Source: Parapristionchus giblindavisi (Eukaryota; Nematoda; Chromadorea; Rhabditida; Diplogasteridae). Taken from it: a stretch of 64,000 nt of DNA. A program made the position numbers and the translations under genes. Where the stretch lies: assembly GCA_943737045.1 (NCBI GenBank), contig CALSFV010000205.1, positions 760,001 through 824,000 on the forward strand, read 5' to 3'. The notes under the pieces were generated by a model. The model made no database searches, was not told where the DNA came from, and saw only the letters and a program-made list of their open reading frames with translations. This document shows, piece by piece, positions 52,499 through 64,000 of this stretch (the first letter of the stretch is position 1; every line of letters begins with the position of its first letter).

Positions 52499-55400
52499 AT
52501 GCCATGTTGTCGACGTCTTCGAAGTCGTGGTGGGACCTCATCGACCACAACCACTACAGTACTCCCAGCCGGGAGGCTCTGTCGGGGGAAGATACTCTCG
52601 CCTCAATTGTTGGATAAACTAGTGCCTTACAAGTGAGAACAATTCATCAAAGAATTTAGCAAAGAAGTTCCATTATTTACAAGATCTAATTTCTTCATAT
52701 TTTCGTCTAAAAATTTTACCAATAACAATATTGTTCCCTTGTTCAACGAATAAAGAAGGACGTATACGAAAATAGAAAATTTAATTGGTTTTTTTGAATT
52801 AACAAATTCAATCGATTCGCTGATAATGGCCATGGCCTCCATCAACGTATGCTTATGTATTCCATTTCTCTACTGTTGTGATAAAAATAAATACTTAGAA
52901 TAAGGATTATAAGTAAATAAATAAATTAATTCAGGAACATTCTCATCTGCATGGCGGGTATCACATTCCTCTTCGCTCTTCTAGTCGTCCTCGAGAACAT
53001 TCTGTACATCACTGCGAATGAGAGGTAATACCGCTCTCCCCTCTGGCAACAATCTCTCGCAGACAATGAGACCGAGAGAGTAGGGCTGGAGCGGTGAGTT
53101 TCTAATGATCGCGTTGTGTCCCTTTAAACAGATAATTATGTTGCCACTTGTATGATTGTTGGGCGTCTCTGACGATGCTCTCTCGATTTCCTTGTCTGCG
53201 AGAGAGTATTGCCAGAGCGGACAGTGGTATTAGCAGCGCCTTTAAAATATATCGTGACAGCCATTCGTTATTTCACTCCACTCATCAACTTCTGTATCTG
53301 CAAGACCACTTGAGATCAGGGAAAACTTCGACCAAAGTCCCCAAAAAATCAGTGTCCCTGCGAGTTCTTGGTGCGATTCAAGAATGGATCGAGCACGCTA
53401 ACTATAGTCGACTTCTTCTTCATCATCACCATCTTATTCTTCACCTTACTCATTCCATTCTTTTCTAAACAATCAGAGATTATCTCTTTGGTCATCCTCA
53501 AACATTATCGCCAAAAGGAGAGGGAGGGGAGGGGAGAGGGAGAAGGGAGAGGGAGAGAGTGATGGGCCAGTGACATAAGAATTTGGAGTGGTACAGAATC
53601 GACTTCGAAATCATAGCTTCTTCTGGGTTCTATAAATGTATTATAGATTCGTATACGGAAAATTCGCCGTGCATAATTCATTCCTAGTGGATCCGATAGT
53701 TAGAGGTTTTCTTCTGTCAAACATTAACGAGTCCACTCTGCCTAATCGTTTATGTTGATCAAAGACCACAGTGGGATAGACATATTCTTTATCTATAGCT
53801 TTGAATTGTCCTAAATAAGCTTAAGTTCTGGTCACATTCAATTCAATTCAATTTATCATATCAGGTAACAATGTTCAGATGGGAAAAGAGTCGGTGGTAT
53901 TGATCGCGGGCTGCATTCCCCCAGATTTCGCCAATGGCTAGCCTCAAATCACCTTCCATGATCCATATTATAACGTGTGACGCGATGAGCCCGAAACTTG
54001 AACCTCGTTGAACCTCCTGAAGATTCCTACGTCACAAGTCTAGATTAGGGCACAAACCAGCTCATGGGAGTCCCCATAAGCGATAGAAGACCTATCTCTA
54101 TGATATACGTAACTTGGCCAAATTGGAAGCGATTGGCTTCATATAGATAATGAAGACATAATGTAGATAAAAGAGAAAATAGGAATGATGATGTTGGAAT
54201 GCATCTAACCAAAAAAATCAATGAGTAAAACGAATATAGTTATGCAAAAAGGATACCAGCAATTAGAGATTTGAATCTCTCCTCTGACCGCACTAAAAAT
54301 GAAATGAGAGATTATGGTCTGATCGGAGAGTCAACTAAGTAACTACCGGCGATCGAAAATCCTATTATTATTACTTCACCACTGTATTTGCTGTCTAACG
54401 AATCAAAAAATAAATAAACTATTCAGGTACGCCTGGCTACTACTCATTCCGTATCTGCTCTCATGGATCTTGATGATCATCGGGTTCTTCTTCGCTCATG
54501 TCGCATATCGGGTGATAGAACACAGTGAACGACCGAATAGAAGGTAACAGAACAATAATAATATTGCGCCCGAGGGATTGAAATGAAAATAGTTCCGATT
54601 TGACAGTAATATGTATCGTGATTCTCCAAAGGATCAGGGTTGAAATGGTTGGGTTAGGTCAAATGTATCGGGTATTGAGTTAGTTGATGGGTGTACAAAT
54701 CATGACCTGTTCAAGTTACGAGAAGAAGAAAAACAGGCGTAAACGAGGAGAGTATTCCATGATTTCGCTACATTTGAACAGAACCAGATACGTTTCACGG
54801 TTTCATTATAAACACATCTCAGAATTATTTTATGTTTTCTTCATGCACATCTTATACCATATCAATTTACAAACTTTCTCATAATTGAGCCATAAGTTAT
54901 CTTAAGATATCTTTTTGTTAGATGCGATAAAGAGAGAAACGCTCTCTCATATGTGAGCTAATTTAGTTCTCTTATGGTTAGATACCTATCTCTGGGAGAA
55001 TTTGCCGTGAAAATATCTACTTTTGGATCATTATCCTATTAGTCTTTGTTCAAAAGTTACGAAAATCAAAGAAAAAACAGGCGAGAGAGTGTGCAAAACG
55101 AGCAGAACTGTTTTTTTTTATTTCGCAAGGTTTGAATACCACATCATTATGATGAAAGAACTTACTCGATCGCAATCACAACTGTGACCATATTCAAATT
55201 CATTTACATGATTATCTTACGCAATATACGAATCTTTTAAAATCGATAAATGATAGTGGAGAATAAAGATTTTTAAAAAAACTGCTTTCAGGGAAAGACA
55301 CCCCTACCTGGACAGCTCTCGTGCAGCCTCACCGACGCTGTCCCTGCAGCAGCTGCATCATCAGAACAATAATATTAACATGATCGGACAGGTTTGGGAT

Positions 55401-56451
55401 GGTTCCTGTAGTTTGATTTGAAATTTTACTAGTTACTGGCTTTCGGAACATTCAAACATTCAAAGTAAATTCAAAATCGTCTGGAATACTATATTTCGTT
55501 TGATCGAATTTCGATTGATGTATCTTTTTTTCTGTTTATTCTATCCTTATCCTTATGTTCACTTTGGTAGTGGATGCTCTCATAGCCTATAGAAATCAAA
55601 GGACACATTCGTTCATCATAGACACGATTGTCTCTTCTAATCACATGCTATTTCTCTGTTACATGACTACGAGAGAGCAATGATCGGTGAAGAGACAGTA
55701 ATTCGCGGCTCCTTTTTTGAAACACTTCGCTCTGACAACTCTCTCTCGTAAACAAAGAAAGCGAGAGAGCATTACCAGAGTGGAGAGTTTCAAATAGCTC
55801 GGATGTGCCTTCAAAAATGTCCGAAAAATTCAGGGATTAAGGCACCAACTTAAAGGGAGCGTAACCTCACTCAATGGTCTCTTCGACGCGCAATGCTCTC
55901 TCGTTGTTAGTGAACAGAAAAATAGTGTGCGCAATGATGAGACCATTGAGTGAGGTAACGCTCCCTTTAACAAGAATTTAGATTATTTAAAAAAAAATAC
56001 TAAATTTCAGTCTGTTCAAATGGCGCCGTACATGATGTGCGACACTGGATCCGGACCACAAATCTTCCTCTCGTCCCCGTACATGGGATACGCACCCTAC
56101 CCCATATCGCCCTTCTACCCGCCCGGTACCCCTGTGCCCAATGTCGGACAATACCCGGGTAAGCGTGTGGTTCGGATACTCATACCCGAAACGGAACCAG
56201 ATCCGAATGAATTTAATCAACCGGTTTCAGGTAACTTCGGATTCACACCTTGCGATCTGAGAGTGCCAGTCACGCCTACAGCCCCATCAGGACCGATCTC
56301 CCCGGTATCCACAACGACCGCCTCCGAAACCCTGATAGTACCGCAGCAGCAGGGGCCTGGTACGGCGCCGGTACCGCACGAACCGCCAACGTATCTTGAA
56401 GCGATACGTGGCACCGGGCCAGAATCCTCGGTGCCCAGGGACGAGCCATAA
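52499..56451 (+). CDS. Two-membrane-segment protein with a proline-rich PPxY tail
   Basis: Family not recognised. Five exons join in frame: 52499-52632, 52935-53024, 54427-54543, 55292-55391 and 56011-56451 (TAA), 293 residues. The N-terminus is Cys/Arg-rich (MPCCRRLRSRGG). Two hydrophobic segments, about 46-68 (ICMAGITFLFALLVVLENIL) and 76-100 (LLLIPYLLSWILMIIGFFFA), are separated by only a few residues. The tail is rich in Pro, Gly, Ser and Tyr and ends with PPTYLEAI, a PPxY motif that binds WW domains such as those of Nedd4-type ligases. The ATG is 8 bases after a CCCACAG acceptor, so spliced-leader addition is likely. Bases 56159-56230 (72 long, GTAAGC..TTTCAG) look like an intron but are open in frame; splicing would give 269 residues. 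Confidence 0.7.
53515..53562. repeat. G/A purine run
   Basis: GGAGAGGGAG-type units only; lies in the intron between exons 2 and 3 of the two-TM protein gene. Confidence 0.8.
55725..55825. mobile_element. Hairpin MITE family A, copy in the two-TM protein intron
   Basis: CGCTCTGACAACTCTCTCG pairs with GCGAGAGAGCATTACCAGAG. Three more family A copies are in this gene or just after it (53030-53135, 53155-53250, 56590-56705). Confidence 0.75.
55853..55972. mobile_element. Hairpin MITE family B, best copy
   Basis: AAAGGGAGCGTAACCTCACT and its complement end a 120-base palindrome; the inner TCAATGGTCTCTTCG side pairs with the GAGACCATTGA side, with a GAGAGCATTGCGCG-like core. Confidence 0.85.
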
Positions 56452-56709
56452 TTTTTATTCACTCATGACTGTTGTTAAAAGAAAATCAATGTCCATCCAT
56501 TCGGAAAGTTTGTACAGTATTTCATTGAGTTCTTTGATCGCATATTTGTGATGCATAATAAAGCATGGAACATATTGATATGATTTTTATGAAGGCACAA
56601 CCGAGCTAATTTTACTCTCCGCTTTGGCAGCATTCTCTCGCAGGCAAAGAGAGCAAAAAGCATTGCCAGAGCGGAGAGATTCAAATTAGTTCATGGTGTG
56701 CATATCAGA

Positions 56710-58050
56710 GGAAAGCAAAAAATAAATTGATATTTAGATCAATCAATCGATATTTCGGATCAATCAATATTCTAGATGACCAATGATGATGTCGTTTTTA
56801 CATTGCTTCAGTGCACGCTCAATCGCTCCCCCCTTTGCACACTTTCCCTTATTCTTCACCCTTTGTCTCTGTTTACACGACACAGAGTGCCAATCGGTAT
56901 CAGTAGGTAGCTTGCTCCCAATGAGGGAGACGGAGAGGAAGAGGGACATGACAAGCTACAGAAGTAGCTAACCGGAAGTGCAATGCTCTTTGTTTGCTGA
57001 TAACGCCTATGCTAGAGTTGTTCACACTTATTGATTCATTGATTAGTTTTGATGAATGATTGACCTTTCAAGAGATTCGCACTAATTCATTAGGGCAAAT
57101 GCACTTTGATGTCCAGCTGATATATAGAGAGCCTTAGAACAATATTATAACAATACATTGACCTTCCCCAAGCATAGAACCATTGGGAGGTGGTCACTAA
57201 CTTTTTCTATTAGGTATAACAGTATTGATTTCAACAGCCCCAGTCCTTCAAAAGAACATAACATAACAATATCTTATTGACAACTGCATATCATTGGAAA
57301 GGCTTCTGAACAAGCATAGATACATTCTCTGCGCAATATATCCCATTTCTCAGAAAGTCCTATTGATTTGTTTAATCAATAATCATGTGACTCTGAGTGA
57401 ATCATCCCAAAATGATCTCAGCTTCTTTCTTTGTCCCTTCATTCTCATTCGATCTGTTAGTTGACCCAATGGAATTGTATGCACTTCTGCATCTGATGAT
57501 ACCCACTACCTCTCTCCCTCTACCTCTACCTTTGTCTCTCCCTCTCCTTCCTTCATCTCTCCCTCTACCTCTCCCTCTACTCTCCCTCCCTACCACTTAG
57601 ACGCGGGAAGCACGATACCGTATAGGGTTACCGGAACACGTCTCCTCCTCAGATCAGAGTAGACTAGAAAGAGAAGAAAGTGAAGAAACGTCTCGGTGCT
57701 AATGCTGATTCAGTCCTTGTTTATGTTCCTATATTGATCCATTTCTACGTGTTCACTTTAAAAAATTCATTATGACACCAGATTGTTGAGTGTGCATGGA
57801 CGTTACCTCACAATTAGCAACCCAAATGTAAGCAGTCATTTACTGGCAACCGTTCATCCACAGTGGTTATGTGCTTGATAATTGCCATTGTATTACTACT
57901 GTTGTTGCAATGATCAAAATCCAAGCTTATTCATATACCTATTAACCGAAAGCGTTTTAAGATTATACACAGTAAGTGACAAAGGGCCATGGAACATGAA
58001 TATTATTTAGATTACAATTTGGTACAAAGTACCAGAGAATTTACTACAAT
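56710..58050. other. Intergenic, no gene seen
   Basis: Contains CT-rich runs at 57505-57595. Nothing else recognised. Confidence 0.5.
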
Positions 58051-58059
58051 TTACTGACT

Positions 58060-58510
58060 TTTATAAAGCACAGAACCAATCGGGAAGGAATGACACTAAA
58101 TGATTGATTTGTTTGGAGTTAAGGTCCCATACAAGGGGCACTTTTATCTTGAATAATTTTCGCTCATCTTGTTCTGATCAGCTATCGAAGATGTTCTTCA
58201 CAATCCGAGCCACTACACTTGATCCTTGTCGAATATTTAATCATAAAGAATCAAAATTCATAAAAATAGATAGAAACCCACAAAGTCGTCAGCAATTGCT
58301 TGAAGGAAGGCCACCCCACACGGGTCGGTCCAGTGTCTAGGACCAGGGCCGAAACACTGGATCGTTTTTATCTCTAGATATTAAGTCTTTACATAGTTTC
58401 TTTTCTAACGCAACCTACTTTAAAACCATTATTTCATTACTTTAACTCTAATACCACTCCTGACTTGCCTCGGGTCTTCTAGGATGGATCATTTTACGAT
58501 ATTTATTCGT
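58060..58510 (+). repeat. Dispersed repeat family D with an insertion
   Basis: Aligns with 31610-31950 on both sides. Bases about 58312-58450 are absent there: at 31.88 kb the sequence passes from CAATTGCTTGATGATAGGC directly to ATACCACTCCTGAC. The inserted 140 bases carry GGTCCAGTGTCTAGGACC and GGGCCGAAACACTGG, shared with 2265-2305. Confidence 0.6.
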
Positions 58511-58566
58511 TAAGCTAAGATGAGATTATCGAGAGACGAACCACGACAAGTTATCTTGTTCATTCA

Positions 58567-60079
58567 ATGAAACATATCACGCATGTCAGCTAAGGATTGA
58601 CTGATTCCACTACACACTTTTGAGTTGACCCCCTCTTTTCTCCACGGTTTTCGATGGTCCTTGGGTAGGACATCCCTGAACCAGAGTAGCAAGGTTGGTA
58701 GATCAAACATCTCTCGAGGAGCTCACGTCAAAGTTCGTCGTTGAGGCCCCTTCCGATGCGATTTTCACGGCTCACAGGAGAGCTAGGAAAAAGTGATCAA
58801 CAGATGAAATGTGTAATTTCTCGAGTACTTTCAGGTAAAAATGTGAAAATCCATCTTCTTGATTTTGTGTTCCATAAGGAATTGATTTTGTTCCACAGTT
58901 CCGGGACCTATTTTGTTTTGGGCTCAATCGATAGAACTCGTCAATAGCTTTCATTTAAGCCCTTGGGAGTCGATTTAAGTTGGCATGTGGCTGAATGACG
59001 GCCAAAAAACTGAATTTGAATGCTGGTAGATCACTAATAAAAGCCGCGCGTTGCTTTGATCTACTCGCCATTGTCGGCTAATTGACAGGATTGTCCTGTA
59101 ATATACTGGAGAATATGCTGACGATCAATCTGACGTCGAGTCGCTCACCCAAGTACGTTTTGTTCTCGCTGCAGCCAAATCAGCGAAATTAGTCCATTCC
59201 GATGGTTCCTGATGCGGATTGACCGATGAATGCTGTAGATCTGAGAGAAAGTTCCAGTTCCACCCAGGGGATGGGCATCCAAGATGGCTACGTCGATTCA
59301 ATCCAGCAAGAACTCTCTCGGGAATTCTTCGAGAAACATAGATCACTTGGCCAGAGATCCAGAGAGCTCTAAATGGAACTGTCTCTCATATCTGCAGCAT
59401 TCATCGGTCAATCCGTACCAGGAACCATCGGAATGGGCCAATTTCGCTGGTTTGGCTGCAGCGAGAACAAAACGTACTTGGGTGAGCGACTCGACGTCAG
59501 ATTGATCGTCAGCATATTCTCCAGTATATATACGGTATATTACAGGACAATCCTGTCAATTAGCCGACAATGGCGAGTAGATCAAAGCAACGCACGGCTT
59601 TTATTAGTGATCTACCAGCATTCAAATGCAGTTTTTTGACGGTCATTCAGCCAAATGCCAACTTAAATCGGCTCCCAAGGGCTTAAATGAAAGCTATTGA
59701 CGAGTTCTATCTATTGAGCCCAAAACAAAATAGGTCCCGGAAGTGTGGAACAAAATCAATTCCTTATGGAACACAAAATCAAAAAGTTGGATTTTCACAT
59801 TTTTACCTGAAAGTACTCGAGAAATTACACATTTCATTTGTTGATCACTTTTTCCTAGCTCTACTGTGAGCCGTGAAAATCGCATCGGAAGGGGCCTCAA
59901 CGACGAACTTTGACGTGAGCTCCTGGAGAGATGTTTGATCTACCAACCTTGCTACTCTGGTTCAGGGATGTCCTACCCATGGACCATCGAAAACCGTGGA
60001 GAAAAGAGGGGGTAAACTCAAAAGTGTGTAGTAAAGCAGACGATTTTGGTCAATCCTTAGGTGACATGCGTGATATACG
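58567..60079. mobile_element. Foldback element 7, 1.5-kb palindrome
   Basis: Arms about 58567-59261 and 59372-60079 with a spacer of only about 110 bases. Outer ends read ATATCACGCATGTC and its complement. Both arms carry the same 68-residue and 60-residue frames with a few changes. No transposase, target duplication unclear. Confidence 0.8.
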
Positions 60080-61325
60080 AATTCTGTTAGAGAGCTTGGT
60101 CCCTGTCATTCCATCCCCATCGAACTGACACCGTCTCCATCCCACCAAGCCGTTCACAATTGGAATTGGTAGTGACTAGATCATGCGGTAAAGTAGGTAC
60201 TAAGATGAGATCAGATACTGGAATGTATCCGTTCTCTAACCGTCCGACGCTAGCAACAACGATTGCAGAACACCGGACATCCCACAGTATTCTGTCCCTT
60301 TTGAAAGCCAGAACGACCGCTTAGCACAGAAACTCTCTCAAAATTACTGCTCTATCGCTTGTCTGGCTTTCAAAGAAAAATGGTTCACATCAGAATATCC
60401 AAGAATCCAAGTAATTATTTGAATATAGCATTTATGAAGGTATACGAATATATGAATCATGGTATACCACACCTATCCCTGAAAATGCTACAGTGATCAC
60501 ACATGAATATATCTATCAATAGACCGAACCCTGTTCGAGAAACTTTTTCTCCTTATCCCCCCTCTGAGACGTTCAAAATGTCTGCGCCCTCTCTGATCAG
60601 CACATTCTCTCGCCCCTCTCTGCGCCCCTAATGTACACAGAAATCGACGGTCACCGACGTAGCCCTTAGGAGGCGGAGGGTTGGAGCAGAGGAGTGGGGT
60701 GGTTAAAGGGGCAGAGGAGCGGGTTAAAGGGCGGTATGCGGGATAGGCTAAGACGATAGTGGGCGGAGTCATATGGACGAATTCAATGACCTCTCAGAGA
60801 CTATAGCCTCTATCATTGACTTTCTCCCTCTAGCTACGTCTCCCAGTATCCGATGGGATACTGGAGGGATGGAACTAGAGCCTGATCATTTATCTATCGT
60901 GTCTCTTCGCATCGTGTGTCCAATTCGATTCACTTTGGCTGTGCTTGCTCCATCTTCGTTCAATCGTTCATAGCAGTTCAGAATTCATTGTGTCTTACGA
61001 GCTTTTTCAAATTCTCTGTTATATATTTTTCCTCTGCAACTGTGCTGTTCTCGTTCAGTTCTGTTCATTGCTATCACTTATAAATGATCCAATACACCGT
61101 GAACTTTTTAATTTTTATAACTAGTTTCTGAATTTTCTTTTTTTTCTTGCACAATATTGAATTGACTATCACTAATCACTTCTTCTTCTTCTTTACTTTA
61201 AATAACTTGTTTGAAGTCTCTTCGTGACTCGAAGATCAAAGATCACTTGTTTATATATGATTTCTTGCGATTTATAAATTTTTTAAAAGTTGTAAAGATT
61301 AAATTAAATTATTGATTATTTCAGG
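60080..61325. other. Upstream region of the cysteine-rich gene
   Basis: Family C hairpin repeat at 60270-60395, a GGGCGGAG/GGGGTGG-rich stretch at 60655-60770, and one GATCAAAGATC at 61232. No gene. Confidence 0.45.
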
Positions 61326-61328
61326 CAC

Positions 61329-63789
61329 ATGCTTCGGCTGGCCCCTCTGCTCCTAATCACAGGTATGCATCTTTGAGAATTTGTATTGTTCTGAATGAAA
61401 ACTACGACTATTGCTTTTCCTGCTTTTGTATACTCATCAGGCCTTTTCTTTTTCCTCTATTATTCCTTATTGAAGTCGAATGACCTTAGGGAATTTACTT
61501 AACCTTAAAACCCAGTGACTTAGCCTTAAAGGGAGCGTTACCTCTCTCAATGGCCTCTTCATTGCGCGCACTATTTCTCTGTTCTCTAACAACGAGAGAG
61601 CATTGCGCGTCGAAGAGACCATTGAGAGAGGTTACACTCACATTAACCTTAAATCCCCCAGTGCCTTAGCCTTAACTTCTTAAGGAGCGGCCTTATCTCT
61701 GCCCACCCAATCGCCCGTACTGTGTCGAGTGGGCGATGACTGTTCACAGTGCGTCATCCGACAGGCAGGTAGCAAGTGCGCCAAGCAGGACACTATCATA
61801 GAAGCGCTCTATTGCGATGCTAAAAAGTAAGTCAACCTTATGAACTACGACTTATACTTTAAGTCATATCCCGTGCTAATTTGAATTACTCCGCTCTGGG
61901 CACACTCTCTCGCTTGCTTTGCCTGCTAGAGAGCATTGCCAGAACGGAGATTAAAGCACTTACTTAGCCCTTGAGATTTAAAACTTAAAAATAATTATCG
62001 TTTTAGTCAAACGGACGTCCTTGAAAACTACTTCCTGGCCTGCGATCTGGACAAGAAAGAATACGTGAAACGGTATCAATCGATAATTTCAAAAAAAATT
62101 AAAATTAATTTATTGATTGATCTTGCAGACGATGCTCTGGCTCTGATATGTTCATCGACGGCAAGTGTCGCGCCGGGCATGTACAGTACCGGTGAGTATT
62201 TGCACGATTTATCATTTCTGTTAATGCAAACACCATTAATTACTGTAACTGATCCTAAATCCCGGTTCTTACAGCCGTCAAGGAATCGCCGGCTCTGGTC
62301 GTGTCGGAGACTTCTGCTCCTTCAACACTGACTGTCTTACCGTAAGTCGCCTGACATCGATCGATGCCCAATCAATTATTGAAATTCTAGGGAATGTTCT
62401 GCTCTACCGGTACTTGTACTTGCTTGAGCAACTTTGTCGCCATCCAAGGATACTGCTACCTTAGTAAGTGATTTAGGACTTATGACTTAGCGCTAAGTCA
62501 TAAATTGCTTCGCACTTATGACTTAACGCTAAGTCACTTAACTTTCAGAGAAGAACCCCGGAGAGTCTGGATGTCAGTACGCTGAGCAATGCGCTGCCGT
62601 CTGGCCCGAATCTCGGTGTGAAAAGTCCAGATGCGAATGTCCGGAGGACGTCAACGGCATCCCCTATGTTCAGGTACTTAGCTTAAGTCCAGGAGTTATC
62701 CAAAAGTAACGACCCTAACTTATGACCTTAAGGCCTTATCCTTAAGTAACGACCCTAACTCATGACCTTAAGGCCTTCTTCTTAAGTAACTACCTTAATT
62801 TATGACTTTAAGGCCTTATCCTTAAGTAACGACCTTAACTTATGATCTTAAGGCCGTATTCTTAAGTAACGACCTTAAATTATGACCTTAAGTAAAGACC
62901 CTAACTTATGACCTTAAGGCTCGCACCCGTGACGGAGTCGTGTGCATTCTTCACTCTGGCGAGGACGCCGACCCCGTACCCAAGTGTCCCCTTCCCGAAT
63001 ATGATGACGATCTCCTAACCATGCCCGTGTCGCAGCTCCGCAATCCCGCCATGACCGATCCTGGTACTTAGTTTCTTAACCTTAGTTACTTAAGGACTTA
63101 TGAACTTAAGCCCTAAGTACACTAACTTAACTAAGTCATTCCAGATGACGAGGAGATTCCTCTCGGCGAGCACATCAACCCTCTCCAGTTCTGCGACTCC
63201 CAGTCCACTGACTACCAGACCTTCGTCGCCAATGGTGGAGGAGCCTGTGTTTACGGAACCGTAAGACTTAGAGACTTAATGACTTAGTGACTTAATGACT
63301 TAGTGACTTAGCGACTTAAGGCTTAACTTAATGCTTAAGGAGCCCTATAACTCCGGTTCTGGCGTCTACATCGCTGATATCTTCGATTGCGTGTCTGCCA
63401 CTCAATCGATGGCCAATGTAAAGACAGCCATGGAAGGAGTTTATGAGATCCATGACTCAGTAGACGGTATCTGCTGTCCCAACAGAGGTAAGATCGAAGA
63501 TCAAAGGCCAAAGTTCAAAGATCAAAGATCATTGTCCTCATTTCAGCCTACACTTGTATCCAGCCCAAGCGCGAAGCTGACAGCGGAGCCGCAGCCCCCG
63601 CCGGTGTTCGTCCAAGGTATGCATGGTATAGGTCAAAGATGAAAGACCACAGATCAATTTTAAGATGGTGGTACAACGCAGTGACTGCCACCTGTGAGCA
63701 GTTCATGTGGGACCCGTGGGATGAGACTGAGATGCAGTCCCCCAACAACTTCAAGACCAGAGAACACTGTGAATCGTACTGTAGAGATA
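61329..63789 (+). CDS. Secreted cysteine-rich protein with degenerate Kunitz-like domain, 3' end outside window
   Basis: Twelve in-frame exons give the first 391 residues: 61329-61362, 61685-61826, 62007-62072, 62129-62191, 62275-62341, 62391-62463, 62549-62673, 62919-63063, 63145-63260, 63340-63487, 63547-63616, 63665-63789. A donor GTAAGT follows, so the gene runs past the end. It starts with a signal peptide ([16 protein letters not shown]). Cys-rich stretches at about 20-200 ([27 protein letters not shown]) recall EB-type modules of nematode secreted proteins. Residues about 330-390 ([14 protein letters not shown], then [13 protein letters not shown]) match the second half of a Kunitz inhibitor domain. 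The Gly-Cys expected before NNF is absent, and no Cys precedes RWWYN at the partner position. It is probably extracellular or cuticular; inhibitor activity is doubtful. Confidence 0.8.
61525..61642. mobile_element. Hairpin MITE family B copy in intron 1 of the cysteine-rich gene
   Basis: AAAGGGAGCGTTACCTCTCT at one end and AGAGAGGTTACACTC at the other, with ACTATTTCTCTGTTCTCTAA in the middle, as in the other family B copies. Confidence 0.75.
61860..61975. mobile_element. Hairpin MITE family A copy in intron 2 of the cysteine-rich gene
   Basis: ATTACTCCGCTCTGGGCAC and CTCTCTCGC pair with GCTAGAGAGCATTGCCAGAACGGAGA. Confidence 0.7.
62674..62918 (+). repeat. Intron made of CTTAAG-bearing tandem units
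   Basis: Intron 7 of the cysteine-rich gene is built of four to five diverged units of about 45 bases (CTTAAGTAACGACCTTAAC, then TTATGACCTTAAGGCC). The acceptor itself is the last CTTAAG. Related TTAAG and CTTAG words fill introns 6, 8 and 9 (for example GACTTAGTGACTTAATGA at 63270-63310). Confidence 0.85.
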
Positions 63790-64000
63790 GTAAGTTATCG
63801 TTTTTTTCGTTTAGTTTTGCTATTACGGTATTGATTAAGCCTATAAATAGGCAATACAATGAAATTGCCGATGAATTAACATATTTTATTGTCTCTTGAT
63901 CTTTGGCTTCTGACGTTGTCTTTTCATATCTGCTTGATTAGCGCACTATTCTCTGGTACTAACTAAATCTCTGTTTGACCATGTCGTCCATCTTTGTGCA

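Noticed and set aside
53314..53560. A membrane-like open stretch (TLTIVDFFFIITILFFTLL) between exons 2 and 3 of the two-TM protein gene
   Set aside because: No splice acceptor gives the phase needed after exon 2, and the only donor lies after a purine run. Exons 2 and 3 join directly in frame. It may be a lost or diverged exon.

Overview
The window is nuclear DNA from a nematode. The evidence is many short phase-compatible exons with GT..TTTCAG introns, predicted start codons lying 8-17 bases after a splice acceptor (as in spliced-leader trans-splicing), and a gene whose protein closely matches my recollection of the TAX-4 cyclic-nucleotide-gated channel of Caenorhabditis. Exon density and the very high load of small inverted-repeat elements would suit a rhabditid or diplogastrid worm, but I cannot name the species. 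All gene models were built by eye from splice sites and reading phase, with no transcript data.

Six genes can be supported. Left to right: (1) an unrecognised small acidic protein, about 2.4-5.8 kb (+), whose fifth intron holds a 176-base tandem array; (2) and (3) two direct copies of a RING/B-box/coiled-coil (TRIM-like) gene on the minus strand, 12.4-15.8 kb (intact) and 25.4-28.5 kb (nonsense codon in exon 4); (4) a tax-4-like CNG channel alpha subunit, 37.35-50.72 kb (+), 23 exons, 686 codons; (5) a two-membrane-segment protein with a proline-rich PPxY tail, 52.5-56.45 kb (+); (6) a secreted cysteine-rich protein ending in a degenerate Kunitz-like domain, from 61.33 kb to beyond the window edge (+).

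About half of the rest is recognisable mobile or repetitive DNA. Large foldback elements lie at about 0.44-1.88, 10.2-11.86, 19.58-21.94, 28.68-29.93, 47.4-49.8 and 58.57-60.08 kb. Several have readable ends: TTA duplications (PIF/Harbinger-like), a TA duplication (Tc-like), and a hAT-like element with a perfect 8-base duplication inside the end of a foldback. A degenerate Tc-like element (18.2-24.6 kb) has been split by at least four later insertions, and a dead mariner sits in a tax-4 intron. A tRNA-derived SINE-like family recurs, often inside the foldbacks. At least two families of roughly 100-base hairpin MITEs crowd the right half, mostly in or beside introns.

There is no sign that the genes form one pathway. 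The clearest theme is how introns and gene copies are shaped by repeats. Examples are introns built of AAAGATC or CTTAAG units with the splice acceptor at or inside the repeat, a GC donor on the intron that holds the mariner, and a segmental duplication in which one copy preserves the empty site of a foldback found in the other. I found no CRISPR array, operon of bacterial type, intact transposase or canonical tRNA gene.
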